NCBI GenBank assembly: GCA_019649035.1
Contig: BMAT01009677.1
Location: 66,063 to 99,467, forward strand
From: Elysia marginata
Lineage: Eukaryota > Mollusca > Gastropoda > Plakobranchidae
Reading direction: 5' to 3'
Length of the DNA: 33,405 bases
A program made the position numbers and the translations under genes. The notes beneath the pieces were generated by a model. It was not told the origin of the DNA. It worked only from the letters and a program-made list of their open reading frames with translations, and made no database searches. Below are positions 1 to 9,033 of the stretch, piece by piece (the stretch's first letter is position 1; each line of letters starts with the position of its first letter).

Positions 1-1440
1 CCTTGGAAATTGCCTTTAAAATCCATGACAGTTTACAACCAAAACTAAAAAAAATACACAAGAAATCTATTGACAGCACTAAATCAAAGCCTCTTAAAAT
101 TTGAAACCTTTCTCTTGGAAATGTATTCGTCGATGTGACCACTATGTCTTTTTCCTGCTATAACCGAAAACTGCGAACAAAATTTTACGCGGGAGTAGTT
201 AGAGCTGAGTATACAAACCTGAGATCTAAGTCAAGCCACGTCAAGAGTGTTTTCTTGTTTTCAGATATTTTACTACGACAGCATCAGATAGAGCGTGATT
301 TAGCTTAGATAAAAGGCTTAAACGAATTGTTGCCATTAAAAAAAAAACAGAAACAGAAGAAAAGACTCATAAAAAAGGAGGACTTTTAAAAGGTTGTTGT
401 AAAGTCGAAGAAAGATGAGGCTATAGAGATACAGGCACAAGGTTTAATCATGATACTGCGACACTCGTTTTTACCAAAATTGGATGCCAATAAGATTTGT
501 ATTTTAGGTATGGAACAAGACTTCAGAGACACAACAAAGCAACATGTTTATACGGGGAGAGGAAAAAGGAAGTTAGGAATAAAGAAAGAAGAAGGCGTAT
601 AAATTTTTTCGCATAATTATAGTACATGTAATTGCTTTTAAGTATGATTACTAAAAGATTATAATTATGCCTAACGTGATCTTAAGGTATGATCTTTATG
701 TGTATCAAACTGGTATTTAGATTTCTCTGCTAAGCGCGACCGAGGAGACGTCAGCTCTACAGGCGTCAATAGTTTTTTGAAATTTTTGATGATTTCAGGA
801 CAAAGCGCGCTCTAAGTCACTGGAATACCCGCCCATAATATTTTCTCGACGTGATGTAGCGGCGTTATCAGTAAATGCACGGCACACTTGCCTTGTTAAC
901 ACTGCACCACCCATTGATCGCTGCTTTTGTCAAGCTATTTGAACTGGCAGCATACTTTTGCTGTCTAGTATCGACCATAGCTGCAGCCACGATGACATTT
1001 CAAAAGCCGATTGAGATTTTGTGTGATAGTCAAGAAAATACCGATACCAAACTTTATAGAGTGTTTTTTTCACAGGCCATATTTCTCCATTTGTCATGAC
1101 TAAGAGAAACTGCTGAAAACATGGAAGTTATATGATGACGCCAGCAGTTCTAATGTACACACACCTGGTTTACACTATAAAAGTTATTTATATTAAAAGA
1201 AATCGAATCAATAATTGTCGGGAAACACTTTGATTCTGAAAATAAAATTTGCAAGAAATAATTGACCGAAAATTCAAGGAAGAAATTGTTTTAGGAGAGT
1301 CCGTCGATAGCCTTAGAAATCACAATGACTGAACATGAAAGATATCCAAAGAACTCAAACTTAAGAATGCGTTTTTTTTTGTTTTTGGTATTTTGAAATT
1401 CTAGACAAGGATGAGCTGTATTGTTACTCTGAGAATACAA
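1..1440. other. AT-rich non-coding stretch
   Basis: No coding region, RNA gene or repeat could be supported here. Short open frames are present, for example at 875-1099, but they show no recognisable domain, no splice-site framing and no compositional shift. A few CpG-containing words occur around 730-870, without a clear island. Confidence 0.6.
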
Positions 1441-1478
1441 TTAACAAAACAAAAAACAAAACAAAAAACAAAAAAAAC
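1441..1478. repeat. CAAAA-rich simple repeat
   Basis: Imperfect reiteration of AAAAC/AAAAAAC words on the + strand. It is low-complexity DNA with no further structure. Confidence 0.7.
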
Positions 1479-1581
1479 ATACGATACAAGTAAACAAGAA
1501 AAGGGAAAGAAAGGAAAAATAGAAACTTGATGCCTCGAAATTGATTTAAAGGAAGACAGAAGAAGAATAATGAGAGAAAAC

Positions 1582-1586
<5 letters not shown>

Positions 1587-1622
<36 letters not shown>
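1587..1622. repeat. (GA)18 microsatellite
   Basis: Uninterrupted GA dinucleotides across 36 nt, embedded in a longer purine-rich stretch (about 1500-1740). The 86-residue minus-strand frame covering it is an SL-repeat artefact of the (TC)n complement, not a gene. Confidence 0.95.
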
Positions 1623-1626
<4 letters not shown>

Positions 1627-2353
1627 AGAGTCAGACAGACAGATATAAAAGGCCCAGACAATAGTGCTAGATCTAAGGATGTGTAACGAAAGCCGAAGAA
1701 AGAGAGAAGTAGAGACAGGAAAAGAGAACTAAGCGGAGAGATGATTGTATGGTTGGAAGAACAATAGTTTTATTCTGAGCTCGTAAAGAAAAAAAAATGT
1801 ATTCTTCTGTGTGACCGATATTTAAGGAGACATTCTACAATTCTTTATCATGACACTGTAATGCCAAATTATCCGCTTCGCAGGATAAGTCAAGCGTCTT
1901 TAAGGTAAAATTACATTTTCTTATTTTTAATGTCGACCACAAATAATATGAAATAACTGACAGTTATGAGAAAGGAAGATTGATGAAAGTTCCGGCGGTG
2001 TCATTCAAAGAATCTTGCTCTAGCGATGTTGGAAACGGTCATCTTTAAAATCACAGCGTTGAAGTTTTGGAGTAAAACAGATTTCCACTTTTCCCTGAAT
2101 CTTGTGAAAACATTGCTTAGAAAGTCAGGGTTAAAAAAAAAACCAACAGCTGAAGTGCTTACGGATTTCAATTTGCAGGCTACACATCAACCTTGTCATA
2201 ATAGGAAGAGACGAAGGCACATGATAGACCAGAGGTCCAAAACTGGATGATTTGTGACTTTTGAACGTTACATAGGAATTACAAGATAACAGGATTGACA
2301 GGCATCAAATGAAAAAATTAATAGAATTTAAAGTCACCTTAAGTGTCACAGGC

Positions 2354-2406
2354 CTAGATCTACTTACGACCTAATACTGCGGCCCCAAGGTCAAATGTAG
2401 ATCTAG
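2354..2406. repeat. Short imperfect inverted repeat with TAGATCTA core
   Basis: Arms 2354-2372 and 2388-2406 are 19 nt each with 3 mismatches; the first 10 positions (CTAGATCTAC) pair perfectly. The loop is 15 nt. It lies about 70 bp upstream of the candidate exon at 2478. TAGATCTA words recur in the window (28850 and 32180-32260), so this may be part of a dispersed repeat rather than a regulatory site. Confidence 0.55.
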
Positions 2407-2477
2407 AGTGGATATAAAAAAGCAAAGCTTGATAATTTAGATATTAATTACTAGTAAAATTCAACACTTCGTGCAAA

Positions 2478-2618
2478 ATGTATTTCTATCCAGGTCTAGC
2501 CATCTTGGTTTTCCTTCTTCACTTCTCCTATTTAACTTTTCCGTTGTTGATAACAATCTATTTCCGAGTCAACATTCATTATAAAACCGTTCGGGATTTG
2601 GCAAGCTTTATGGTAAAG
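2478..2618 (+). CDS. Candidate first coding exon encoding an N-terminal signal-anchor or membrane segment
   Basis: An ATG with A at -3 opens 47 codons that end exactly at AAG|GTAAAG, a good splice-donor match; the frame continues only ten more codons to a stop at 2649. The peptide begins MYFYPGLAILVFLLHFSYL and stays hydrophobic to about residue 29. It then turns basic and polar around FRVNIHYKTVRDL, which resembles an uncleaved signal-anchor followed by a cytosolic or lumenal start. A second GTAAAG at 2613 would give an alternative donor, also in phase 0. I do not recognise the family. No downstream exon with matching homology was identified, so this could be a chance open frame. What is seen is the ORF, hydrophobicity and donor; that it is an exon is inference. 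Confidence 0.3.
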
Positions 2619-2651
2619 GTAAAGTTTTGGTTTTTCTGTGAACAATTTTAA

Positions 2652-4869
2652 AACTCGAACCGAAATACATCATTGTTGATGTTGTTTAACTGTGACATAA
2701 TGCACAGGCAGTTATTTTTATTAGTGATATCTTTCTGGCGCATCTTTTATTACTAAAGTTGTACGCTTTGCCGCCTTGCTACTTAATAATAGATTCCGAT
2801 GGAGTGCCATCTAATGTCACATTTTCTTAATTTGCTCTCAATAGTTACAGACACTTTTTCTTCGATGTATGGAATCTACACAAAAAAAAATTCCTAAAAC
2901 ATATCAGCGTCTAAATAATTGCTGAACACTAAAAGCATCGTATTTGTCTCTCGAAGGACCCAGTTAGATATTCATTAGATCAGTGACGAAAAAGAGTTTT
3001 GATATAAATGTGACATGATTTAAAGGTATGTCTTCTCTTTTAAAAATTTTTTTTTGCACTTTACTTTTTAAATAAAATTTGAATATTAAAGAAGCTACTA
3101 TTTGAATGATATTTAATTTTTTTTACCATGGTACATCAAACCCCTGAATGCCTGCATTCAGTACTCTTGTCAAATCTAAATTTTTTTTGTTTTCATTGAC
3201 ACTTTTTCTATGGTGAGCGAAAGACATATCACAGTTGTAGCATGCCGTTAATAACATGCAAATAAATACCGAATTACTCTAATTATCTGATCACAACTAT
3301 TCAACAATGTTAGTGCTCAGGTGCGTGTGTTATTATTTCAAAGTGACATAATAGACCTATGGTGATTCTTTTACAAGTAGCCTTAATAGTCCTCTCAAGC
3401 ACTGTGAGACATTCCGACCTAAACATTTGTAACTATAATTACGGGAAAGGAAACCAAGTCGAATAATCGGCGTTTCTTCTTCTGGCAGTGCGGGAGGTTA
3501 CAGAATAAAAGTCGCCAAAACACAAGTATCGACGGAAAAACGAATTTCAACTAAACATTTAACAAAAATTAATGGTAAAATGCGGAAGAAAAAGAAAAAA
3601 AGCTGTAAAAACATTAATGAACAGAAATTAGAAAGTTTTGAAATTACAGACTTACTAACTAATGTCATAGCTACAATTAGGCTTGTAATTAACAAATTAT
3701 CTACATTTCGGTTGAAAGTTGTCGAACACTAGTGTGTCAACTTTGGACGATGTAGATTTGAGCAATAACCTTTTTGATTATACTCACGATTAAAATCTAA
3801 ACTATTTACCTGTTACATAATCGCATTTGTAACAGAACTACATTTGAGCCATAGCCATAGCTTAATTAATAAAAAAGAGTAACTTCTACATATTTTAACG
3901 TTCGAAAATTGTTCTAACATAAACAAATCACGTTAGTACAATTGAAATTACTCTAAAACCAAATCAGTGTAGTTCCTATTTAACAACGTTTTTATAGATC
4001 TTTCAATTGTCTCCGTGAAGAGCTGTTTTTTAATTCTCTTCTAACACGTAGCTGCCTGAGTCGTCTCTTACAAGAATTAACTGGTGTGATATGTTCATTT
4101 AACCATAAGTTGAAAACAACCTAGGTCCTTCCGAAACACGATATTTTTACCAAAGAAGCATGGTAAGTGGAAAAACTGGGAGATATTCTTTGTTTTTCGA
4201 GACACTCATTCAAATTCAAATAGACGTGCTTTTCTTGTGCGTTGATTTTCATTAAGCAATGCTTGTTTTGTTTACTTGCCAAAGCCTTATATTATTATTC
4301 CAAAGTTGGTTATTGTCTAATGGGATCGTAGACGTGGTGATGGTAAACTTCAGTAGACGATTGTCCATGGGCTTGACATTCTTCCTAAATCTGCAGTGTC
4401 CAAGTCAGCAATCTCATTCAGAAATGCCCTGAACATTTAGTTGGTAATGTTGTGACTTATGATTAGTATGAAACGATTTCACATTGATGGCGGCTGGGAA
4501 CAAGAATTACAAAAACAATATTCTCAATTTATGGTCACCAAAACAATAAGCTTTCATCACTTAAATTAGTTCTATGTTTATTAGCTTTGTTAGTCAAAGT
4601 AAGAAGTTTCATTCGGAATTTCCTTCTATGAGAAATTTAGAAATAACGAAAACAAAGGCTTGCAAAGTTGGGAAACTCATTATTTATGATTACTTGGTGG
4701 CATCGATCAAGACTATTATCTCAAGATAAAAAATTGTTGGTTTATAATTTAAAAACTTGACCAAATTGCTATGTAGATGATATGATTAGAAGTATCTCAT
4801 ATCTAGGAATAATTATGGCTTTAGTGCTCTTAATTACATACAAACCATGCAAAATCAAAATCAAATCAA
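2652..4869. other. AT-rich non-coding stretch
   Basis: Nothing supported. Several homopolymer A/T runs and short frames (for example 3498-3695 on the minus strand) have no domain signal. It could be intron if the 2478 exon is real. Confidence 0.5.
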
Positions 4870-5209
4870 AACCTTAGGAAACGATTTGCCATTGAAGTGA
4901 AGAACAGGTTCTCTGAGCTTGAATGCATACAAGAACTAGAAAAAGGTGGGCTCGACTTGAGGAATCCTTCGTAAATTGTGCCAGAGGCATTATTCCAAGA
5001 CTCAAGAAACATACAAAAACTAAATGTATAACTGACGGAATTTTACATCTGACGAAGAAATGCAGACTATCCAAACAAAATGTCACAAAACAGAGCATGA
5101 TAGAATTGATAATGAAATCAATGTAAAATAAAATGCTGCTAAGGAAGGATGGTTAAATAAAAAATGTGCTGAAATAGAGAAATATCAGTTTGAAAACTCA
5201 AGGATATGT
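4870..5209 (+). pseudogene. LINE ORF segment: linker between endonuclease and RT domains
   Basis: Frame one reads NLRKRFAIEVKNRFSELE, then shifts by one base near 4960 into a frame with ESFVNCARGIIPRLKKHTKT and RLSKQNVTK. After a stop at 5124 the sequence resumes as AEIEKYQFENS up to the insertion site. These charged helical segments are typical of the region just before the RT domain in RTE-like ORFs. No protein could be made from it: there are at least two frame disruptions before the nested insertion. Confidence 0.8.
5199..5209. repeat. Target-site duplication, left copy
   Basis: CAAGGATATGT here matches CAGGGATATGT at 5472-5482 with one mismatch. The two copies bracket the nested minus-strand LINE fragment. 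The host LINE reading frame can be followed from before the first copy (ENS) to after the second (DMY). Confidence 0.7.
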
Positions 5210-5471
5210 TCCTACCTACTTACGTACCTACAAGGCTGTGTCCCTCCACTGCTGGAAGTAGCCTTCCACATCGGAGCGCCATTGTTGTCTATGCTGTGCA
5301 TCATGTCTCCATGTCGCACCCTTCAGCTGTACCAGGTCGTCTCGCCATCTCCTACGCTGTCTTCCTCTAGCTGTTCTGCCCTCTCGTGGTTGCCACTCGG
5401 TCACTCTGTGTCCAGCGGTTGTGAACAAATCTAACTACATGCCCAGCCCATTTTCACTTCTGTTTCAGTTA
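5210..5471 (-). mobile_element. Nested 3' end of a second LINE (C-terminal tail of an RT ORF)
   Basis: The minus strand reads WAGHVVRFVHNRWTQ, then after a one-base frame slip near 5412 RVTEWQPREGRTARGRQRRR, WRDDLVQL and QQWRDTAL, ending at a TAG complementary to 5228-5230. The WAGHV-R and GRGRQRRRWRDD signatures are typical of the C-terminal end of endonuclease-reverse transcriptase LINEs. Right after the stop, minus-strand DNA is a GTAGGTA-type simple repeat (5210-5229), consistent with a microsatellite 3' tail. The fragment is only 262 bp, so it was strongly 5'-truncated on insertion. It differs in sequence from the C-terminus of the host LINE around it, so it is a distinct family. Confidence 0.8.
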
Positions 5472-5482
5472 CAGGGATATGT
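5472..5482. repeat. Target-site duplication, right copy
   Basis: CAGGGATATGT, paired with 5199-5209. It marks the 5' (truncated) end of the nested minus-strand LINE. Confidence 0.7.
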
Positions 5483-7118
5483 ACACAACATCAATTATAT
5501 TTTAAGAAAAAAAAATACGTATCGGAGTGCATAAAAGCAAAGCATGGTAACATTGCTTAAGAAAAAGATAAAATTTCTTATGGCTGGGCAGAGTATGGCT
5601 GATTTTTTATGATGACAGGACAAAAGGAAGAACTGTCAAGAAGACCCGTGAAGGACTGACCATTCTGGTAGACAGAGTTCGATAGGCCTTCAGTAAGATG
5701 AAGAATGGGAAAACTGTTGGACCAGACAAAATAGCAGTAGAATCTATGGAAGCGTTGGAAGAATTTGGGATGGACACAGTGACATCCTTTCTAAATGAAT
5801 TATATGGAAGTGGAAAGATAGCCCGCGAAATGCCACAGTCTATTTATATTGTATTATCCAAAAAGGCTCGAACAATAGAATGTGAAGTCCACCGGACCAT
5901 AAACCTTATGAAACATCGGATGGAGTTTTGCTAAGAATACTAGAGCATGGAGTAAGTTAAAACCTGAGATCGGTAGCACTCAATGTATGTTCATGTAAGG
6001 AAAAGAGACTGTAAATGCAATTTATATCCAAAGAATGGTCACTGAAAGAGCTATGGGGGTCAACAAAAACCTGTTTTTATATTTTTGACTACACTATGGT
6101 CCAACAAGAAAATATCTTGAACGTTAAGTAGAAACTTGATATTGATGACTAATACCTAAAAGCTATAAAGAACTTGTATTGGGAGCAGACACAGCGACGC
6201 ACGTCGATAATGAACAGTGTGATTTTCAACAGATAAATATGAGGTGTAAGACAAGGACGTTTTTCGTCTCCTGACTTGCTCTCCCTTTACACTATTACAG
6301 AGGAGTAATCATGTATTTTATTGAAGGACTTCCTAGTATCTTGTTTGGAGGCGTAAACATCTATAATCTCCAGCACACCTGCATATGATACGGTACTAAT
6401 TGCAAAGACCGAAGCCGATCTTCAGAATTTACTAAACACATTTTTAAAGAAAGCGGTGTCATTGGATTAGAATTTAATAGCAAGAAAACAAAGACAATGG
6501 CAATTTTCAAGAAGTCAGACATCTCGAGCTGTGAGATCAAATTTTAAGATTAAAACCTAAAACAAGATGAACAATTCAAATACCTGGGTGCTTTAATAAT
6601 CTCCGATGGTGGTGTCATAAACAAACAAAAATCAGGATTGTTAAGGCCAAGACAGCATTTCAAAGAATGACATTAACTCTGTCAAATGGAAATCTATCGA
6701 TTGAAGCACGTAAAAGTATCCTCCAGTGTTACATAGAACCTGTCCTTTTGTATAAATGTGAAAATTCTACCCTTAAACGACAGGTGATAACATCGATAGA
6801 GATGTAGTTTTTTAGTTGTAAACTGTGAATTCGATGCACGTCAGAGAAGGCAAACAAAAATATTCTGGAAGGGGGCGACACCGAAAAAAAAATTGTATGC
6901 GACAATACGCCGAGGACAAATAATTTTTTCGGGGCAGTTTATGAGGCAAAAGGCAGCTGAAAAGAATCACAGGCGTAGGCAAATATAGAAATAAATGGAC
7001 GAACTCACTTGTTGGGGGTCGGTGGAGATGCTAGAAGGAACTGTTGATAGAGAGAAACGGAGGTTTATGATCACCGACGCCACCAGGCATGGCATGCACT
7101 TGATTGTGATGATGATCT
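5483..7118 (+). pseudogene. LINE reverse transcriptase remnant, RT core to C-terminus
   Basis: The best-preserved stretch, 5698-5934, carries MKNGKTVGPDKIAVESMEAL and IYIVLSKKARTIECEVHRTI, the conserved RT fingers region with a K-x-P/S-G-x-D-type motif and the KK-x(n)-EC-x-x-(Y/H)-RTI motif. Further on, GVRQGRFSSPDLLSLY (from 6243) is the RT motif before the active site. The catalytic YADD is replaced by PAYD at 6378-6389, followed by TVLIAKTEADLQNLLN. EQFKYLGALI at 6568-6597 is the motif after the palm. The C-terminus reads to ITDATRHG near 7090. Stops and frameshifts occur between all these blocks. Confidence 0.85.
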
Positions 7119-8060
7119 AGGATAGATATATTCATTTCATATAAGAAGATAGCGAGATAAGCACTTCGTCAACGCCTCTATGAATCTAGCGCAGTCTGTG
7201 GTTTAGAGCTAGGTCTATAACTCGCATTGTTTAATATGAGCTTTGGGGAAGTAGCAAGGAAAAAAAATAATAAAAAATTCGAAAACTCATTTCGTTTAAT
7301 TTTCTTGTTTTTATGTCACAGATAAATCAATTACTAGAAAAACTTGATTTAGATTATTATACTGTCATTAAGAAAGGGCTCCGTTTTGAGGCCGTAACAT
7401 TTTGGGCTGCCTCCTTTTAAGATCCCAAAACTCTGGATGCCAAACTTGAGGCCAGGTGCTTGGGCACATTTGGTTCGATATTCTTAACCTTTAAAAAATT
7501 GAAACAAAACATTAATTTGTTACAGTGATAACGAAGATTTAGTTGGACACGTTATACACAGATCGCAAAACTTGTTCGATGTCTCAAGTTCATAGTGATA
7601 AGACTTTGGTTGTTTTTGTACTTCATACTATTGTAGAAACATGTCAGTAATAAGTTATAAGTCATATTCCATATAGTTTGACCTATACTCGTATGATAGA
7701 GTTACTAGCAACATGTAAATTCGTTTTTTTCATATCTATCTTTGTCTTGACCTAATATTGCAGAGTGATCCTTACCTATTCAATAAAAATAAAAATCGCC
7801 TGGCTGTTTCTGAAATACATACTAAAAAGCATAGACAAGAAGATGCAAAAAGTGGTGTTTATTGGACACAACTCTAGTTGACACTACAGATGATTCTCAA
7901 GCTGTCTAATGTTTCACCATCAAAATGCACGGCGAGTATAGTACTGTCTTGCTACTCTATCCTCTAAGTATAAAGTGCAACCCGTATTCATTCGCTCTAT
8001 CAAGTATTTGGGTTGGATACCGTATGTAGCGATATATGCCGCTCTCTCTATATCTATCCG
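7119..8060. other. Non-coding stretch
   Basis: Nothing firmly supported. A slightly more GC-rich patch (7381-7470), with two similar words around GAGGCC, could be a degraded repeat but has no identifiable family. Confidence 0.5.
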
Positions 8061-8115
<55 letters not shown>

Positions 8116-8116
8116 G

Positions 8117-8152
<36 letters not shown>
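8061..8152. repeat. (TCTA)n microsatellite, array 1
   Basis: About 23 tetranucleotide units with one TCTG interruption at 8113-8116. ORFs across it are SIYLSIYL repeat artefacts. Confidence 0.95.
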
Positions 8153-8221
8153 CCTGCAAATATGTAAGTCTTGGAATATACAAAATATACATCATGTATT
8201 TCATGACATAGAAAACCTAGA

Positions 8222-8222
<1 letters not shown>

Positions 8223-8253
<31 letters not shown>
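8223..8253. repeat. (TCTA)n microsatellite, array 2
   Basis: About eight units, ending eight bases before the first recognisable Penelope-like codon at 8261. Confidence 0.95.
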
Positions 8254-8260
8254 CAGCTAT

Positions 8261-8824
8261 AGCTGCAGGCCCAACATAAAACAATTCATCAGCAGTTACA
8301 ACAAACGGATAATCAACGAAACTTCAAAGAAAGTCAGTACAACCAAATTGTGTAACTGCAGGGGCAAACCATCTTGCCCACTTCAAGGAAAATGTCTAGA
8401 AAAAAGCCTGGTACACCAAGCAACCGTTCTAGAAACAAACACCAACAAAATAGACACCTACATAGGCCCATCAGAGAACACATTCAAAACGCGGTTCAAC
8501 CAGCTTAAGGCTGCCCCACAGAAAGTCAGCCACGGCTCTCAGCAAACACGTACGGAAACTAAAAGATAATAAAAAAAAGACTTTAAAATTTCATGGAAAT
8601 TATAGAAAAGTCAGGAGCGTACTCCACAAAACAATGTAACTTGTGTCTTTCAGAAAAAAGATTTCATTTTAGCAAAGAAGCCAACTCTTAACAAATGGAA
8701 GGAAATTTTATCAATATGTATGCACAGCAAAAAGTATTTACTGACAAATGCAAAAGAACCGAAGCAAACCACCGACGACCTTGACGAGCATGAAGGGGCG
8801 AACGGAATAGAAACAGTTACCTGA
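8261..8824 (+). pseudogene. Penelope-like element C-terminal region with GIY-YIG endonuclease domain
   Basis: An uninterrupted frame 8261-8569 starts [17 protein letters not shown] and continues with the cysteine cluster LCNCRGKPSCPLQGKC. The GIY-YIG core follows: the first half degenerates to LVHQATV, and the second half DTYIGPSENTFKTRF keeps Y-I-G and the catalytic-region Arg. A frame slip near 8530 leads to ALSKHVRKLKDNKKK, then a second shift to RFHFS-like codons, KPTLNKWKEILSICMHSKKYL and a stop at 8822-8824. Order and motifs match the GIY-YIG endonuclease at the C-terminus of Penelope-like retroelements, which nicks target DNA. The reverse transcriptase part is absent, and the frameshifts make it non-functional. 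Confidence 0.8.
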
Positions 8825-8892
8825 CGACGCGCCTCAACCAGACGGCTAAAAACACAGAGTCGTATAAAAATAAGGTAGGACTAGGCTACAAT

Positions 8893-8924
8893 GTCTATCT
8901 ATCTATCTATCTATCTATCTATCA

Positions 8925-8956
<32 letters not shown>
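8893..8956. repeat. (TCTA)n microsatellite, array 3
   Basis: About 16 units with one ATCA interruption. It lies 68 bp after the Penelope-like stop codon. Together with arrays 1 and 2 it brackets the retroelement fragment. Confidence 0.95.
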
Positions 8957-8958
<2 letters not shown>

Positions 8959-8967
8959 TTAACTATC

Positions 8968-9033
8968 TATGTTTTTGTATAGCTTTGACTTACATTATTG
9001 CAAAAATGTAAGTCAAAGGTAGATACAAACATA
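8968..9033. repeat. 66-nt hairpin with 28-nt arms (pre-miRNA-like or element terminus)
   Basis: Arms 8968-8995 and 9006-9033 pair over 28 positions with 24 Watson-Crick pairs, one G-U and three mismatches; the loop is 10 nt. The inner 13 bp are perfect (CTTTGACTTACAT). Size and mismatch pattern fit a microRNA precursor, but location directly beside a microsatellite and a retroelement fragment also allows a transposon-derived inverted repeat. No homology to a known miRNA was recognised. Confidence 0.6.

Larger units (their letters stand above)
4870..7118 (+). mobile_element. 5'-truncated, decayed RTE-like non-LTR retrotransposon (endonuclease-reverse transcriptase type)
   Basis: The + strand encodes, in order but in shifting frames, the linker upstream of the RT domain, the RT palm/fingers and the C-terminal region of an endonuclease-reverse transcriptase ORF. 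It ends at a TRHG-type C-terminus followed by a (TGA)n-like tail at about 7107-7116. The endonuclease domain is missing, so the copy is 5'-truncated near 4870, as is usual for target-primed insertions. Multiple frameshifts, in-frame stops and a changed catalytic YADD mark it as dead. It is interrupted by a second LINE fragment at 5210-5471. Clade placement (RTE/BovB-like) rests on motif resemblance only. Confidence 0.85.

Noticed and set aside
8013..8279. Tyr/Leu/Ser/Ile repeat frames
   Set aside because: Translation of (TCTA)n arrays.
8061..8956. CRISPR-like array of repeats with spacers
   Set aside because: Tetranucleotide microsatellites, not conserved 25-40 bp repeats with unique spacers; the sequence is eukaryotic in character.
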